Source: Neorickettsia findlayensis (GTDB lineage: Bacteria > Pseudomonadota > Alphaproteobacteria > Rickettsiales > Anaplasmataceae). From it: DNA of 64,000 bases. A program made the translations under genes and the position numbers. The stretch's first letter is position 1; each line of letters opens with the position of its first letter. The stretch is taken from NCBI RefSeq assembly GCF_009856525.1, contig NZ_CP047224.1:800093-864092 (forward strand), written 5' to 3'. Below the pieces are notes generated by a model. It was given only the letters and a program-made list of their open reading frames with translations. It was not told where the DNA came from and did no database searches. This document shows, in pieces, positions 55,282 to 64,000 of this stretch.

Positions 55282-55895
55282 CAATTTTTTAAGCAACTAC
55301 ATGAGTATAAGTCTAGTGAAATCTTCCGTATTTGGAGATAAAACGCCGGTGGATATTATCAAAAAACATCCTAAATGCTCTTCCCATAGGCTTAGCGGTC
55401 TCAGATTTTAAATCCTACTGTGATCAGTAAATGGTTTACACCAGCATCATGACAACATAGCAAGGACAGGAATGGCTCTTTTAATTTTCCCCTATGACAC
55501 ACAAGCAAGATAAAAGGAACCAATGCTGAGTTATCTACACCCCTAATCACACCAAAACAAGCATAGAAACGGTACTATTTTTCTACATCGAAATAAAGTT
55601 AGGTTTAAAATCTATCCTCAAATAGGAGAACGTATAAATCCAGCTTTTCAGACTTAGTCGATTACAGAAATTACATCCCCTCATATGTAGGTAATGCAAA
55701 TGCTAATTGAAACTTTCCTGTGAAAGAAATATGATTTACCAGCCCTAAATGGGCTCGATCCTGTATTTCCCCGTGCAGAAATGATACAAACACCAATTCT
55801 AACTCCTCTCTCTATAAGAAGAATATCCAACTATAGTTATAGGACTCTCTTAGCTCTCGAAAAGAAACACATACATGAATCAAAAATAATGAGGA
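55282..55895. other. Gene-free region of 614 bases
   Basis: No supported gene. A short 5-bp hairpin (AGCCC/GGGCT near 55743-55757) is present. No tRNA cloverleaf found. Confidence 0.4.
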
Positions 55896-56453
55896 CTACT
55901 TTACGATTGGAAGAGTAATACCAGCTTGACCCATATATTTACCTTTCGCATCTTTATATGAAATGTCACAATCGGCGCTACCCTTTAGAAAAATCATCTG
56001 ACACACACCTTCGTTTGAGTAAATTTTTGCCGGTAATGGTGTTGTATTGGAGAACTCAAGTGTAACATGACCTTCCCATTCGGGTTCAAGTGGTGTTACA
56101 TTTACTATTATTCCACATCTAGCATACGTAGACTTCCCCAAACAGATTACTATAACATCACGTGGAATTCTAAAATATTCGACCGTGCACCCAAGTGCAA
56201 AACTGTTTGGTGGGATGATACAGAAATCTCCTGTTTTTTCTATAAGTGCCGATTCATCAAAGTTTTTTGGATCAACTTGCGAAACTGAAAGATTCGTAAA
56301 GATCTTGAATCTATTCGATACTCTCGCGTCATATCCATACGAAGAAAGCCCGTAGGAAATTACACCGCTGGAGATTTTAGACGATACAAACGGTTCTATC
56401 ATCCTAGATTCTAAGGCCTTGGACTTTATCCATCGATCATGCATTACGGGCAT
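55896..56453 (-). CDS. dcd: dCTP deaminase
   Basis: Converts dCTP to dUTP, feeding dTMP synthesis with the nearby dut. The family pattern [19 protein letters not shown], the catalytic [33 protein letters not shown] and the end [12 protein letters not shown] are clear. 185 residues. Confidence 0.96.
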   Translation of the reverse strand: MPVMHDRWIKSKALESRMIEPFVSSKISSGVISYGLSSYGYDARVSNRFKIFTNLSVSQVDPKNFDESALIEKTGDFCIIPPNSFALGCTVEYFRIPRDVIVICLGKSTYARCGIIVNVTPLEPEWEGHVTLEFSNTTPLPAKIYSNEGVCQMIFLKGSADCDISYKDAKGKYMGQAGITLPIVK

Positions 56454-56912
56454 TTTAAGGCTTGAAGCTCCCAGAACTAACTTAACACTTATACATCAAT
56501 ATAAGTAAAACCTCTATATAAAACTGGATTTATGCAGCTCACACAAATTCTACATTGAATAGCAGCTCTCTTTTTATCAAGATCAACTCCAAGCACTAGC
56601 AGGAAAATCGTTTTCAACAGCAAAATACTGAACCTGTAACTTCAGAACGTTGAATTTACACCTTCAGAAGATTGAAGCTGTGACTTTTTTCAAAAAATGT
56701 TTCTGATATGCTAGCAAAAAAAATCACCTTACATAACTTATGAAACCCAGGTACTCAAAAAAACAGTATCTTTTCCACACACGTTTATCAAAATTCTGAA
56801 TTAGTAAGTTTTAATAACCTGAAAACAAGTAGCTATTCTTTAGCACTAAGGTAGTTCATTTTTAGGTCAGTTTTGGTGTAACTATAAAGACGGACCTTTG
56901 TAATAGAAAAAA
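56454..56912. other. Gap of 459 bases between dcd and purK
   Basis: A+T-rich divergent promoter region. A short imperfect direct repeat (TTCAGAACGTTGAA at 56641 and TTCAGAAGATTGAA at 56663) is present. No gene is supported. Confidence 0.4.
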
Positions 56913-57941
56913 ATGCAACGCATTGGGATAGTAGGAGGCGGACAGCTAGGAAAAATGATAGCTATAGCTGCATATAATCTGGGTTTTAAAGTTTGCGTCT
57001 TAGCAGAGGAAGAGAACTCCCCAGCTATAGATGTGGCAAGGGATTATGTTGTTGCACCTTTTCTCGATAAGTCAGCGATTCTTCACTTTGCAGAACACGT
57101 AGACTCTATAACGTTTGAGACCGAAAACATACCGTTAGATACACTTGATCTACTTCACGATAAATTCAACGTTCCAAATACTAAAGCGATTAAGGTGGCA
57201 CAAAATAGATTCTTGGAAAAAGAATTCTTAAAAAAAAATGGAATACCAACAACCGAGTATTGGCACATTCAAAAGAAAGAGGATCTTAATAGTCTGGATT
57301 TTCCGGTATTATTAAAAACAATTGAGGGTGGTTATGACGGAAAAGGGCAATTCTTACTAGAGAGTCATGATCATTTAAAAAGAGAAGTTGAAAACCTCGA
57401 ATTCCCTCTAATAGGAGAAAAGTTATTTAGGATAAGTAAGGAATTTTCCATAATAATTTCAAGAAATGAAACTGGGAATGTATGTTTTCCAATAGCAGAG
57501 AATGTTCATGTCAATGGAATACTCAGAACATCAAGCGTTCCAGCTGTACTTCCTCATCATGTTGCACTTGAAGTAGAAAACATAGGATTTCAAATAGCAG
57601 ATCTATTAGAAATAAAGGGTCTCTTGTGTGTAGAATTTTTTCTCGATGAAGATAACAAGTTAGTTGTAAATGAAATCGCTCCTAGACCACACAATTCCGG
57701 TCACTGGAGCATGGATTGCTGCGATATTGATCAATTTGAAGAATTAGTTCTTTCAATTACAGGAAATAAACTTAAAAAGCCCAATCTCATAGTTCCGTGC
57801 ACGATGAAGAATATTCTTGGCGATGAAATAAATACTTGGAAGGATTTATTCCTACAAAAAAACGTCAAACTCTATAACTATGGAAAAAAACAACCTAAAA
57901 CTCTAAGGAAGATGGGTCATGTAAACATTCTGCATCCATAA
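56913..57941 (+). CDS. purK: 5-(carboxyamino)imidazole ribonucleotide synthase
   Basis: ATP-grasp enzyme of purine synthesis. RIGIVGGGQLGKMIAIAAYNLG at the start, FPVLLKTIEGGYDGKGQFLL and VNEIAPRPHNSGHWSMDCCDIDQFE are diagnostic. 342 residues. purE is not adjacent; with purD at 24 kb it indicates a complete de novo purine pathway scattered around the genome. Confidence 0.95.
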   Translation: MQRIGIVGGGQLGKMIAIAAYNLGFKVCVLAEEENSPAIDVARDYVVAPFLDKSAILHFAEHVDSITFETENIPLDTLDLLHDKFNVPNTKAIKVAQNRFLEKEFLKKNGIPTTEYWHIQKKEDLNSLDFPVLLKTIEGGYDGKGQFLLESHDHLKREVENLEFPLIGEKLFRISKEFSIIISRNETGNVCFPIAENVHVNGILRTSSVPAVLPHHVALEVENIGFQIADLLEIKGLLCVEFFLDEDNKLVVNEIAPRPHNSGHWSMDCCDIDQFEELVLSITGNKLKKPNLIVPCTMKNILGDEINTWKDLFLQKNVKLYNYGKKQPKTLRKMGHVNILHP

Positions 57942-58016
57942 GGCATCCAGGGCATTGGTTCTAACCTAAATGGAGTAGAACAACCAAGAATCACAAAAAT
58001 AGCCCCTAAAAACGTT

Positions 58017-58652
58017 CTACATCTGTAAGATATTTTCAATGTCGGCTTTAAATTTTGCTAGATTTTCATTTTCGAAATTTCCATCGTCCTTTATTACGAC
58101 CTCTGGGTTCACTGAGTGGAAACTGATCTCACAATTTTTAATTGAATTCTCGATCATAAGTGTAAGTTCATATAGACACTTTTTCGAAAATAAATAGGAA
58201 AAATACTTTTTGCTTCCGCGTTTCTTTACTAGTGCATCGACAATGTTAATGACCTTTCCGCCTTTAGGGTTATGAGAAATGAATCTTTGCATCAAAATAA
58301 ATGGTGCAAGAACATGTATCCGATAATAGCTATCAAACATAGCTTGACTAGATGTCTCTATACTGTCTTGCACAAAAAACGACGCATTATTTACAAGTAG
58401 GTTAAGATGCGGAAATATGGCAAACGATTTATCCATTATCTTTCCGACATGATCTAAAAGAATCAGATCTTTTTGATACACATAAGTTTGTATCTTATAT
58501 GTTTTTTCCAATCTGTCTTTTAATAAAACTACGTCATCATGCGACCTGTTGTAGTGTAGGATCAGATCATATCCATAACTTGCAAGAATTTCAGAAATAA
58601 ATGCTCCTAATCTTCTCGCTGAACCTGTTATTAAAGCTGCTTTTCTTTTCAA
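58017..58652 (-). CDS. Short-chain dehydrogenase/reductase, pteridine-reductase-like
   Basis: SDR-fold NAD(P)-dependent oxidoreductase of 211 residues. TGSARRLG nucleotide-binding motif near residue 9, LVNNAS, and YxxxK (YLFSK) near residue 154. It is shorter than the usual 240-250 residues, the C-terminal lid being reduced. The TGSARR opening resembles FolM/pteridine-reductase-like SDRs, a folate role, but the substrate is uncertain. Confidence 0.8.
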   Translation of the reverse strand: MKRKAALITGSARRLGAFISEILASYGYDLILHYNRSHDDVVLLKDRLEKTYKIQTYVYQKDLILLDHVGKIMDKSFAIFPHLNLLVNNASFFVQDSIETSSQAMFDSYYRIHVLAPFILMQRFISHNPKGGKVINIVDALVKKRGSKKYFSYLFSKKCLYELTLMIENSIKNCEISFHSVNPEVVIKDDGNFENENLAKFKADIENILQM

Positions 58653-58730
58653 GACGAGTAAATTTTGCTTCTTTAAAAGACGAAATACAAATAGAATTTT
58701 CTACTTTCTAATACTCTACAAAACGTGTAG

Positions 58731-60128
58731 GTGAAAAGACAATATTCCACGGAGGAGTTTTTAGCGTTCTTTAAAGACTCATTTAAAACTCTTTTTCCTG
58801 CCAAAAAGTTCGTAAAGTGTGGATACATAAATGTCATATCAGACAGATTGATTGCCTGTTTAAATGGAAAAATAAACAGATTAATAATCAACATTCCTCC
58901 TAGACACATGAAATCCACCCTAGTCAGTGTTGCATTTCCAGCGTTTGTTCTTTCAAGAGAACCTTCAAAAGGAATAATAGTAGCAAGCTATTCAAGCCTA
59001 CTAAGCACTAAACATTCACTCGAAACAAAACTCATTATGTCTTCTGAGTGGTACAGGAACAAGTTCAAGGACACGGTCATATCAAAGCATCACAATACAA
59101 AAAATAAATTTTTAACTACTAAGTTGGGATTCCGACTTGCGACCTCAATTTCAGGAACACTTACTGGAGAAGGAGCAGACATAATAGTAGCTGATGATCC
59201 AATAAATGCACTACAGGCGAATAGTAATACATTTAGAGAAAGAACAAAGAATTGGTTTCTAAATACATTTATGACACGCCTCAATCATAGCAAAAAGAGC
59301 ATAGCAATCATTGTTATGCAGAGACTTCATTACGATGATATATGTGGTTATTTAACAAGAACTTCTGGCAAGTGGCACATTATATCGCTTCCACTTATTG
59401 CAGAGAGGAAAGAAAAAATTACTTCCATAAATTCAAAAAAGACTCTTCTAAAAAGGAAAGAAGGTGAAGTTTTGAATAGAAACTATTTAAAACACGAAAA
59501 TATATCAAAACTGAAAGCAGAGATTGGCACGTATGTTTTTGCTTCGCAGTACCAACAAAACCCTCTTTCAAATATAAACTCAATTATAAGGAGAGAGTGG
59601 ATAAAGCGTTACTTAGAAAAAGAAGAAATAAGCGAAATATTATATATATCTCAAAGCTGGGATACAGCAGCTTTTGGTACTCAGCAAAGTGATTATACAG
59701 TTTGCATTACATTTGCAAGGTCAAGAACAGCATTTTATGTTTTAGACGTATACAGAAAAAAATTAGATTATCCTGAAATAAAAAAAGCAATTGTTGAAAA
59801 CGCAGAGAAATGGAAAGCAAATTACATTCTTATTGAGAACAAATCAAGCGGACAAGCTCTAGTACAAGAGCTTAGAAGATCAACAGCTCTACCAATAATT
59901 TCTATTACTCCAGTTAGAAAAAAAATAGAAAGACTCTACAGTGTCGTTTCAATATTTGAATCAGGAAAGCTCTATTTACCGTATTCCGGTGAATGGCTAG
60001 AAAATTTTGAGATGGAACTTTTTAGCTTTCCAGGATCAGTTTATGATGACCAAATAGATAGCCTTACGCAGTATTTGAACTACGAGATTACCAAGTGTTA
60101 TCCCCAACTGAATATAAAATTCCTCTAG
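58731..60128 (+). CDS. Phage-type terminase large subunit (orphan)
   Basis: DNA-packaging motor protein of a phage or gene-transfer agent. Walker A-like motif in NIPPRHMKSTLVSV (residue about 55), Walker B in DIIVADDPIN, and RNase H-like nuclease residues in SQSWDTAAFGTQQSDYTVCI, LIENKSSG and DDQIDSLTQYL. 465 residues, full length, GTG start. No portal, capsid or small-terminase gene is beside it. It lies immediately before the candidate origin and is A+T-rich. Confidence 0.88.
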   Translation: MKRQYSTEEFLAFFKDSFKTLFPAKKFVKCGYINVISDRLIACLNGKINRLIINIPPRHMKSTLVSVAFPAFVLSREPSKGIIVASYSSLLSTKHSLETKLIMSSEWYRNKFKDTVISKHHNTKNKFLTTKLGFRLATSISGTLTGEGADIIVADDPINALQANSNTFRERTKNWFLNTFMTRLNHSKKSIAIIVMQRLHYDDICGYLTRTSGKWHIISLPLIAERKEKITSINSKKTLLKRKEGEVLNRNYLKHENISKLKAEIGTYVFASQYQQNPLSNINSIIRREWIKRYLEKEEISEILYISQSWDTAAFGTQQSDYTVCITFARSRTAFYVLDVYRKKLDYPEIKKAIVENAEKWKANYILIENKSSGQALVQELRRSTALPIISITPVRKKIERLYSVVSIFESGKLYLPYSGEWLENFEMELFSFPGSVYDDQIDSLTQYLNYEITKCYPQLNIKFL

Positions 60129-60534
60129 AACCGTAATGTTAACAAGTATGTGTAAAATCTGTTTATACGGGGTTTATTATTTATTGAAATCTTTGATAGA
60201 TTTGATTTTCTCAAAAATCACACAAGACTTTAAAGATAATTTTAACAAATCTATGTAATCGAAGGCCTCAGTTCTTTTTTAGTTGAAATCTCCTTTATTA
60301 ACAAGAACCGTTAACATATTACTACACCTAAGATACGCCACTCTACCCAATAGTGGAGCTTATGTTTTTACTATAATTAATAAGATTTGATTTTGTTCAA
60401 AAGGGTGTGCAAAAGATTTGATAAACACTTTTTCCTAAAACTACATTAACAATAAAATATATATTCATAAAGTAAGTATGTAGTAGAATTGGGACTCACG
60501 TTGCAGTAAGTTGTCTGTAGGTTTTTGAGTAATT
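60129..60534. other. Candidate chromosomal replication origin next to hemE
   Basis: 406-base A+T-rich gap upstream of hemE. In several alphaproteobacteria, including Caulobacter and Rickettsiales, the origin is known to lie beside hemE. Seen here: five TTAACA elements (60139, 60242, 60298, 60311, 60446), two 9-mers one base off a DnaA box in the same orientation (TGTGTAAAA at 60149, TGTGCAAAA at 60406), and long A/T runs. No perfect DnaA box was found, and TTAA spacing is not the CtrA consensus, so this is a candidate only. Confidence 0.5.
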
Positions 60535-61509
60535 ATGTCATTGCTAGATAAAAAAATATCCACATGGTTTATGAGACAAGCAGGGAGATACCTTCCTGAA
60601 TATCTTGAAATATCCAAAAAAATGACCTTTTTTCAGATGTGCGAATCACCTGAAGTAGCATTAGAAATAACTTTACAGCCAATCAAAAGATTCGATCTTG
60701 ATGCCGCAGTAATTTTTTCTGATATTCTGGTTCTACCAAGAGCTCTTGGTTGTAACATAGATATAAAAAAAGATGTTGGTCCTATAATAGAAAGAATTAG
60801 TAACCCAAATGAATTAGTGTATGATGTGTTTGAGGAGAAAATTTCTCCAACACTAGATGCAATTGCTCTAACAAGAAAACATCTTCCACAGAATAAGAGC
60901 CTAATAGGTTTCGCTGGAGGACCATGGACTATAGCACTCTATATAATTGAAGGTGGGTGGGATAAGACATTTTTAAGGACAAAAAAATTCATTAACAAAA
61001 GGCACGATGAATTCAAAGAAATAATATCGATTTTGACTGATGCAACAATCCAATACCTGAAAAAACAAGTCAAACATGGCGCAGACTTTATACAAGTTTT
61101 TGAAAGTTTTGCTTGGGCAGCGTCATCAAATGAATTCAAAGAGTTCATTATAGAACCAACTAGAAGAATAGTTTCATCACTTGATGTTCCAGTTATAGGA
61201 TTTCCTAAGGGAGCCGGAGTTTCATATTTTCAATATGTAAAAGAAACTTCAGTAGATGTAATAAGTACTGATCACTCTCTTCCACTTGATTGGATAGTAG
61301 ATAATCTTCAAACTCATGCTTTTATACAGGGGAACCTGGATCCTTATCTTCTAGCATTTAATAAAGAAGAGGCACTTCTTCAAACAGAAAGAATAATAGA
61401 TGCTTTTTCAGGAAAGAATTTTATTTTCAATCTGGGTCACGGCATTTACAAAGAAACTCCGCTTTCTTCAGTGGAAGCAGTTTTAGATTTTATAAGATCT
61501 AGGAACTAA
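60535..61509 (+). CDS. hemE: Uroporphyrinogen decarboxylase
   Basis: Haem-pathway enzyme converting uroporphyrinogen III to coproporphyrinogen III. N-terminal FMRQAGRYLPEY, DAAVIFSDILVLPRALG, GFAGGPWTIALYIIEGG and NLGHGI near the C-terminus are all family hallmarks. 324 residues. Confidence 0.96.
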   Translation: MSLLDKKISTWFMRQAGRYLPEYLEISKKMTFFQMCESPEVALEITLQPIKRFDLDAAVIFSDILVLPRALGCNIDIKKDVGPIIERISNPNELVYDVFEEKISPTLDAIALTRKHLPQNKSLIGFAGGPWTIALYIIEGGWDKTFLRTKKFINKRHDEFKEIISILTDATIQYLKKQVKHGADFIQVFESFAWAASSNEFKEFIIEPTRRIVSSLDVPVIGFPKGAGVSYFQYVKETSVDVISTDHSLPLDWIVDNLQTHAFIQGNLDPYLLAFNKEEALLQTERIIDAFSGKNFIFNLGHGIYKETPLSSVEAVLDFIRSRN

Positions 61510-61561
61510 TAAGTAAATTTGTTACAACTATAGTTGTATCTCTTATGATGTCTTTGAAGTG

Positions 61562-62506
61562 ATGTTCCTTGAAAATCTTGAAAGAGAGATTTTGGAGCTG
61601 AAGAAAAGAAAAAATGCTATAATACTCGCTCACTATTACCAAGATGATGAGTTACAGGATATAGCTGATTTTGTTGGTGATTCTCTTGATTTATCTAAAA
61701 AGGCTTCAAGTACAGATGCTAAGATCATCGCTTTCTGTGGTGTTACGTTCATGGGTGAAGTTGCAAAGCTTCTAAGTCCAGGAAAAAAGGTTATTGTCCC
61801 AGATATTAAAGCTGGCTGTTCTTTAGAGGATTCTTGCAAAGTTGAACATTTGAAAAAATTTATAAGTTCTGTTGAGAATCCGTTTGTTTTGGCATATATA
61901 AATTCCTCAGTTCACGTTAAAGCAATATCAGATTCGATATGTACATCGTCTAGTGCTGAGAAAATAATAAACAATATACCAAAAGATAAAAATATAGTTT
62001 TTGTTCCAGACAAGTTTTTGGGTAACTATTTACAAAAAAAAACCGGTAGAGAAATGAAAATTTGGCAAGGAACTTGCATAGTGCACGAAAATTTCTCCGA
62101 GAAACATGTTATTTCCCTTAAATTAGAAAATCCAGATGCAAAAGTTGTTGCTCACCCGGAATGTCCTGCTACGCTTCTCAAATATGCAGACTTTGTTGGA
62201 TCAACATCACAAATACTTTCATATATAGAAAAATCAGGCTTTTTCAAGTTCATAGTCCTTACCGAGCCAGGAATAATACACCAGGCAAGAAAAATTCTTC
62301 CATCTGGTATTTTTCTCCCAGTGGAATCAGTTAATTCATCTGGTACGTGTACTATGTGTAGCAAGTGTCCCTACATGAGACTGAACACAATGGAGAAATT
62401 GTATCACTGCTTAGATAAAGAGGAACCATCAATAGAAATAGATCCATCAATTTTCCATGATGCAAAGTCTGCTGTTGAGAATATGTTCTTTTACCTGGAT
62501 AAATAG
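61562..62506 (+). CDS. nadA: Quinolinate synthase A
   Basis: 4Fe-4S enzyme of NAD synthesis. The three cysteine ligands are expected in CGVTFMGEVAKLL, HPECPATLLK and the CTMCSKCPYM motif, and AHYYQDDELQDIADFVGDSLDL opens the protein. 314 residues from ATG 61562 (GTG 61559 also possible). Follows hemE by about 50 bases. Confidence 0.95.
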   Translation: MFLENLEREILELKKRKNAIILAHYYQDDELQDIADFVGDSLDLSKKASSTDAKIIAFCGVTFMGEVAKLLSPGKKVIVPDIKAGCSLEDSCKVEHLKKFISSVENPFVLAYINSSVHVKAISDSICTSSSAEKIINNIPKDKNIVFVPDKFLGNYLQKKTGREMKIWQGTCIVHENFSEKHVISLKLENPDAKVVAHPECPATLLKYADFVGSTSQILSYIEKSGFFKFIVLTEPGIIHQARKILPSGIFLPVESVNSSGTCTMCSKCPYMRLNTMEKLYHCLDKEEPSIEIDPSIFHDAKSAVENMFFYLDK

Positions 62507-62536
62507 AAGGTACAAGAATCAAATTACTCGTACTTA

Positions 62537-63019
62537 TTACTTAAGTAGGTGCGATTTTACCTCATCTATTATTTGATGTGGTAAAAATTGTGAAAGATCT
62601 CCACCAAGGATTGCTACTTGTTTGACGAAAGTTGATGAGAGAAATTGTGTTTCGTGTGACGCAGGAAGAAATATCGTTATTATTTTATCGTCCAGTTTAT
62701 GATTTACCCAACTCATTTGAAACTCATATTCAAAATCTGATACGGCACGTAATCCACGTAATATAATATTGCTTTTTTCCTGTCTGACAAAATCAACTAA
62801 AAGACCTCTGAAAGTTTTTATCTCGATCTCTCCTGGAATTTCTTCTACAGAATTTTGAATGAAGATTTTTCTTTTTGCACTTGAAAATGTTGGAGTTTTT
62901 GATGTGCACTCTGCAATAGCTATTATCAACTTGTCTACCACTAATAGTGCTTTTTTTATTATATCTAAATGACCTAGTGTTACTGGATCAAATGTTCCAG
63001 CATATATTCCGATCCTCAT
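62537..63019 (-). CDS. coaD: Phosphopantetheine adenylyltransferase
   Basis: Penultimate step of coenzyme A synthesis. RIGIYAGTFDPVTLGHLDIIKKA contains the TxGH nucleotidyltransferase motif, NIILRGLRAVSDFEYEFQM and FLSSTFVKQVAILGGD complete the signature. 160 residues. Directly downstream (3 bases) of the FKBP-like gene. Confidence 0.95.
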   Translation of the reverse strand: MRIGIYAGTFDPVTLGHLDIIKKALLVVDKLIIAIAECTSKTPTFSSAKRKIFIQNSVEEIPGEIEIKTFRGLLVDFVRQEKSNIILRGLRAVSDFEYEFQMSWVNHKLDDKIITIFLPASHETQFLSSTFVKQVAILGGDLSQFLPHQIIDEVKSHLLK

Positions 63020-63022
63020 GTA

Positions 63023-63847
63023 TTATTTAATTAATCCTATTACTAAGATTTTTAATTCATCGTCCAGTTTCTTATCTAGAAAACTACCCCTTGTTATAAC
63101 TATTTTTTTGGTAAGTGGCTGCATATCTATTACAAAATTCTCAATTGGTGACAATCCACTACCAATCTTTATCTCAATCTGTTCTGAGATAATTTTATTT
63201 CCCCGGATATCATATATTTCATAATTTATGTGTGCGTTGTCACCACAAAACTTTGGTTTTTTATTTGTTATCCTCCCATTTAGTATTATAGGATTCACTT
63301 CGGAGTTTGGGGCATTTTTATTTTCTACGTCTATAATTTCAACTTTGAATGAGGTAAAACTTCTGTTCCTTTTATCTAAAAAAACTTCACTTGCTATAAA
63401 GCCCGGCACACTAACGTGTGCTTCCTCTCCTTTTTTCATACCTATTGGAATCATGTTTAATATGGGAAGTTGATTTTTTCCTACAACATATTCAAGTTTC
63501 TCTAACTTTCCTATTGTGTCTCCATAGGCATTTATTATGACTTTATCACCACATTTTATTTCATTTCCTTCTCCTGTCTTTAGCAACGATTTCGTAATTA
63601 ATCGATCATAGAAAAGTCTACTCCTTATACCATCGAACAATCCGTAATTATCCAGTCTCGAGTCTATATACAGTTCTATTATTGGTTTAACAATATAATA
63701 ACCAATGGAGACGAGTATATTATTTCGGTTGTTTAACTGCAGTTCGTATTTATTTTCTTTATCTGAGTTCTTTAGATAAATAGCTAGAGAAAGCGATGAT
63801 ATGAATAGTAAGAGCAAAAAAAGTATAACTTTTAGTAACCTTTTCAT
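63023..63847 (-). CDS. Membrane-anchored FKBP-like protein
   Basis: 274 residues with one N-terminal hydrophobic anchor (VILFLLLLFISSLSLAIYL). The first domain resembles FKBP-type peptidyl-prolyl isomerases: TGEGNEIKCGDKVIINAYG, IPIGMKKGEEAHVSVPGFIASEVF, and FKVEIIDV. A second, more diverged copy appears to follow (KFCGDNAHINYEIYDIRGNKI onward). Aromatic active-site residues are poorly conserved, so it may be a chaperone or binding protein without isomerase activity. Three bases upstream of coaD, so probably co-transcribed. Confidence 0.6.
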   Translation of the reverse strand: MKRLLKVILFLLLLFISSLSLAIYLKNSDKENKYELQLNNRNNILVSIGYYIVKPIIELYIDSRLDNYGLFDGIRSRLFYDRLITKSLLKTGEGNEIKCGDKVIINAYGDTIGKLEKLEYVVGKNQLPILNMIPIGMKKGEEAHVSVPGFIASEVFLDKRNRSFTSFKVEIIDVENKNAPNSEVNPIILNGRITNKKPKFCGDNAHINYEIYDIRGNKIISEQIEIKIGSGLSPIENFVIDMQPLTKKIVITRGSFLDKKLDDELKILVIGLIK

Positions 63848-63883
63848 TTGTTTGACATATGACCACTGGGGAAGATGTTACTA

Positions 63884-63899
63884 TGTTCCACGTAGAACA
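63884..63899. promoter_or_regulatory. parS-like 16-mer
   Basis: The sequence TGTTCCACGTAGAACA is a near-palindrome matching the ParB-binding parS consensus (TGTTTCACGTGAAACA) at 13 of 16 positions. It lies about 3.4-3.8 kb from the candidate origin, where parS sites usually cluster. No parA or parB gene is inside the window. Confidence 0.4.
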
Positions 63900-64000
63900 C
63901 CATTTCGAATTTAAAATAATTACTGTTCATATCTTTAGAATCTGCGTGAGCTACGTGTATAATTGTATATGACTCAGGTAGGTTTTTCTATAAATAGAAC

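Overview
The window looks like a chromosomal segment of an obligate intracellular alphaproteobacterium of the family Anaplasmataceae, most likely Neorickettsia (sennetsu/risticii type). The basis is gene content read from the translations: a tandem family of repeat-rich proteins matching what I know as Neorickettsia strain-specific antigens (Ssa), a Rickettsiales-type DUF2610 protein, reduced housekeeping gene sets, many short unrelated operons and long gene-poor gaps. The species call is inference from memory of these families; no database search was possible.

Layout. 0-4.4 kb: metG, then a minus-strand ribosomal/tRNA operon (rplU, rpmA, trmD, rplS, trxA) and recR. 4.4-6.1 kb: two periplasmic DsbA-family proteins with separate promoters. 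6.5-12.9 kb: the accessory region, with a small hypothetical gene, three Ssa paralogues (two on +, one on -) and a 1.2 kb gene-free stretch. The minus-strand paralogue lies between two nearly identical ~110 bp inverted repeats, so it sits in a segment that has inverted or could invert. 12.9-25.1 kb: ychF, tRNA-Arg, an M16 protease pair, lspA, a carboxypeptidase Taq homologue that has lost its metal site, a secreted beta-barrel candidate, rnc, rsfS, rsmH, trmB, bamD and purD. 25.3-26.8 kb: two tandem membrane proteins with the three-fold repeat architecture of eukaryotic mitochondrial carriers, which is very unusual in bacteria. 27.2-36 kb: a DapA homologue lacking the Schiff-base lysine, cytochrome b561, a HAD phosphatase, UDG4, mlaA-mlaC, DUF2610, a type I secretion adaptor, a glycerol-1-phosphate dehydrogenase-like enzyme and sdhE. 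36-41 kb: the classic rpsB-tsf-pyrH-frr-uppS-cdsA order on the minus strand. 41-58.7 kb: ubiE, pdhC, thiD, ruvC, mdh, dut, gyrA, era, fabD, dnaG, acpS, an unrecognised 390-residue protein, dcd, purK and a short-chain dehydrogenase. 58.7-64 kb: an orphan phage terminase large subunit, an AT-rich gap before hemE that is a good candidate replication origin, hemE, nadA, coaD, an FKBP-like membrane-anchored protein and a parS-like 16-mer.

How the genes fit together. Most are core functions: translation, nucleotide salvage and synthesis, DNA repair and replication, envelope biogenesis and cofactor synthesis. The parts that set the segment apart concern the host interface or enzyme decay: the repeat-antigen locus with its inverted repeats, the mitochondrial-carrier pair, a lone HlyD-type adaptor, and two homologues (DapA, M32 peptidase) whose catalytic residues are missing. 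The 54-64 kb end looks more AT-rich than the left part by eye, as expected near an origin, but I did not calculate it.
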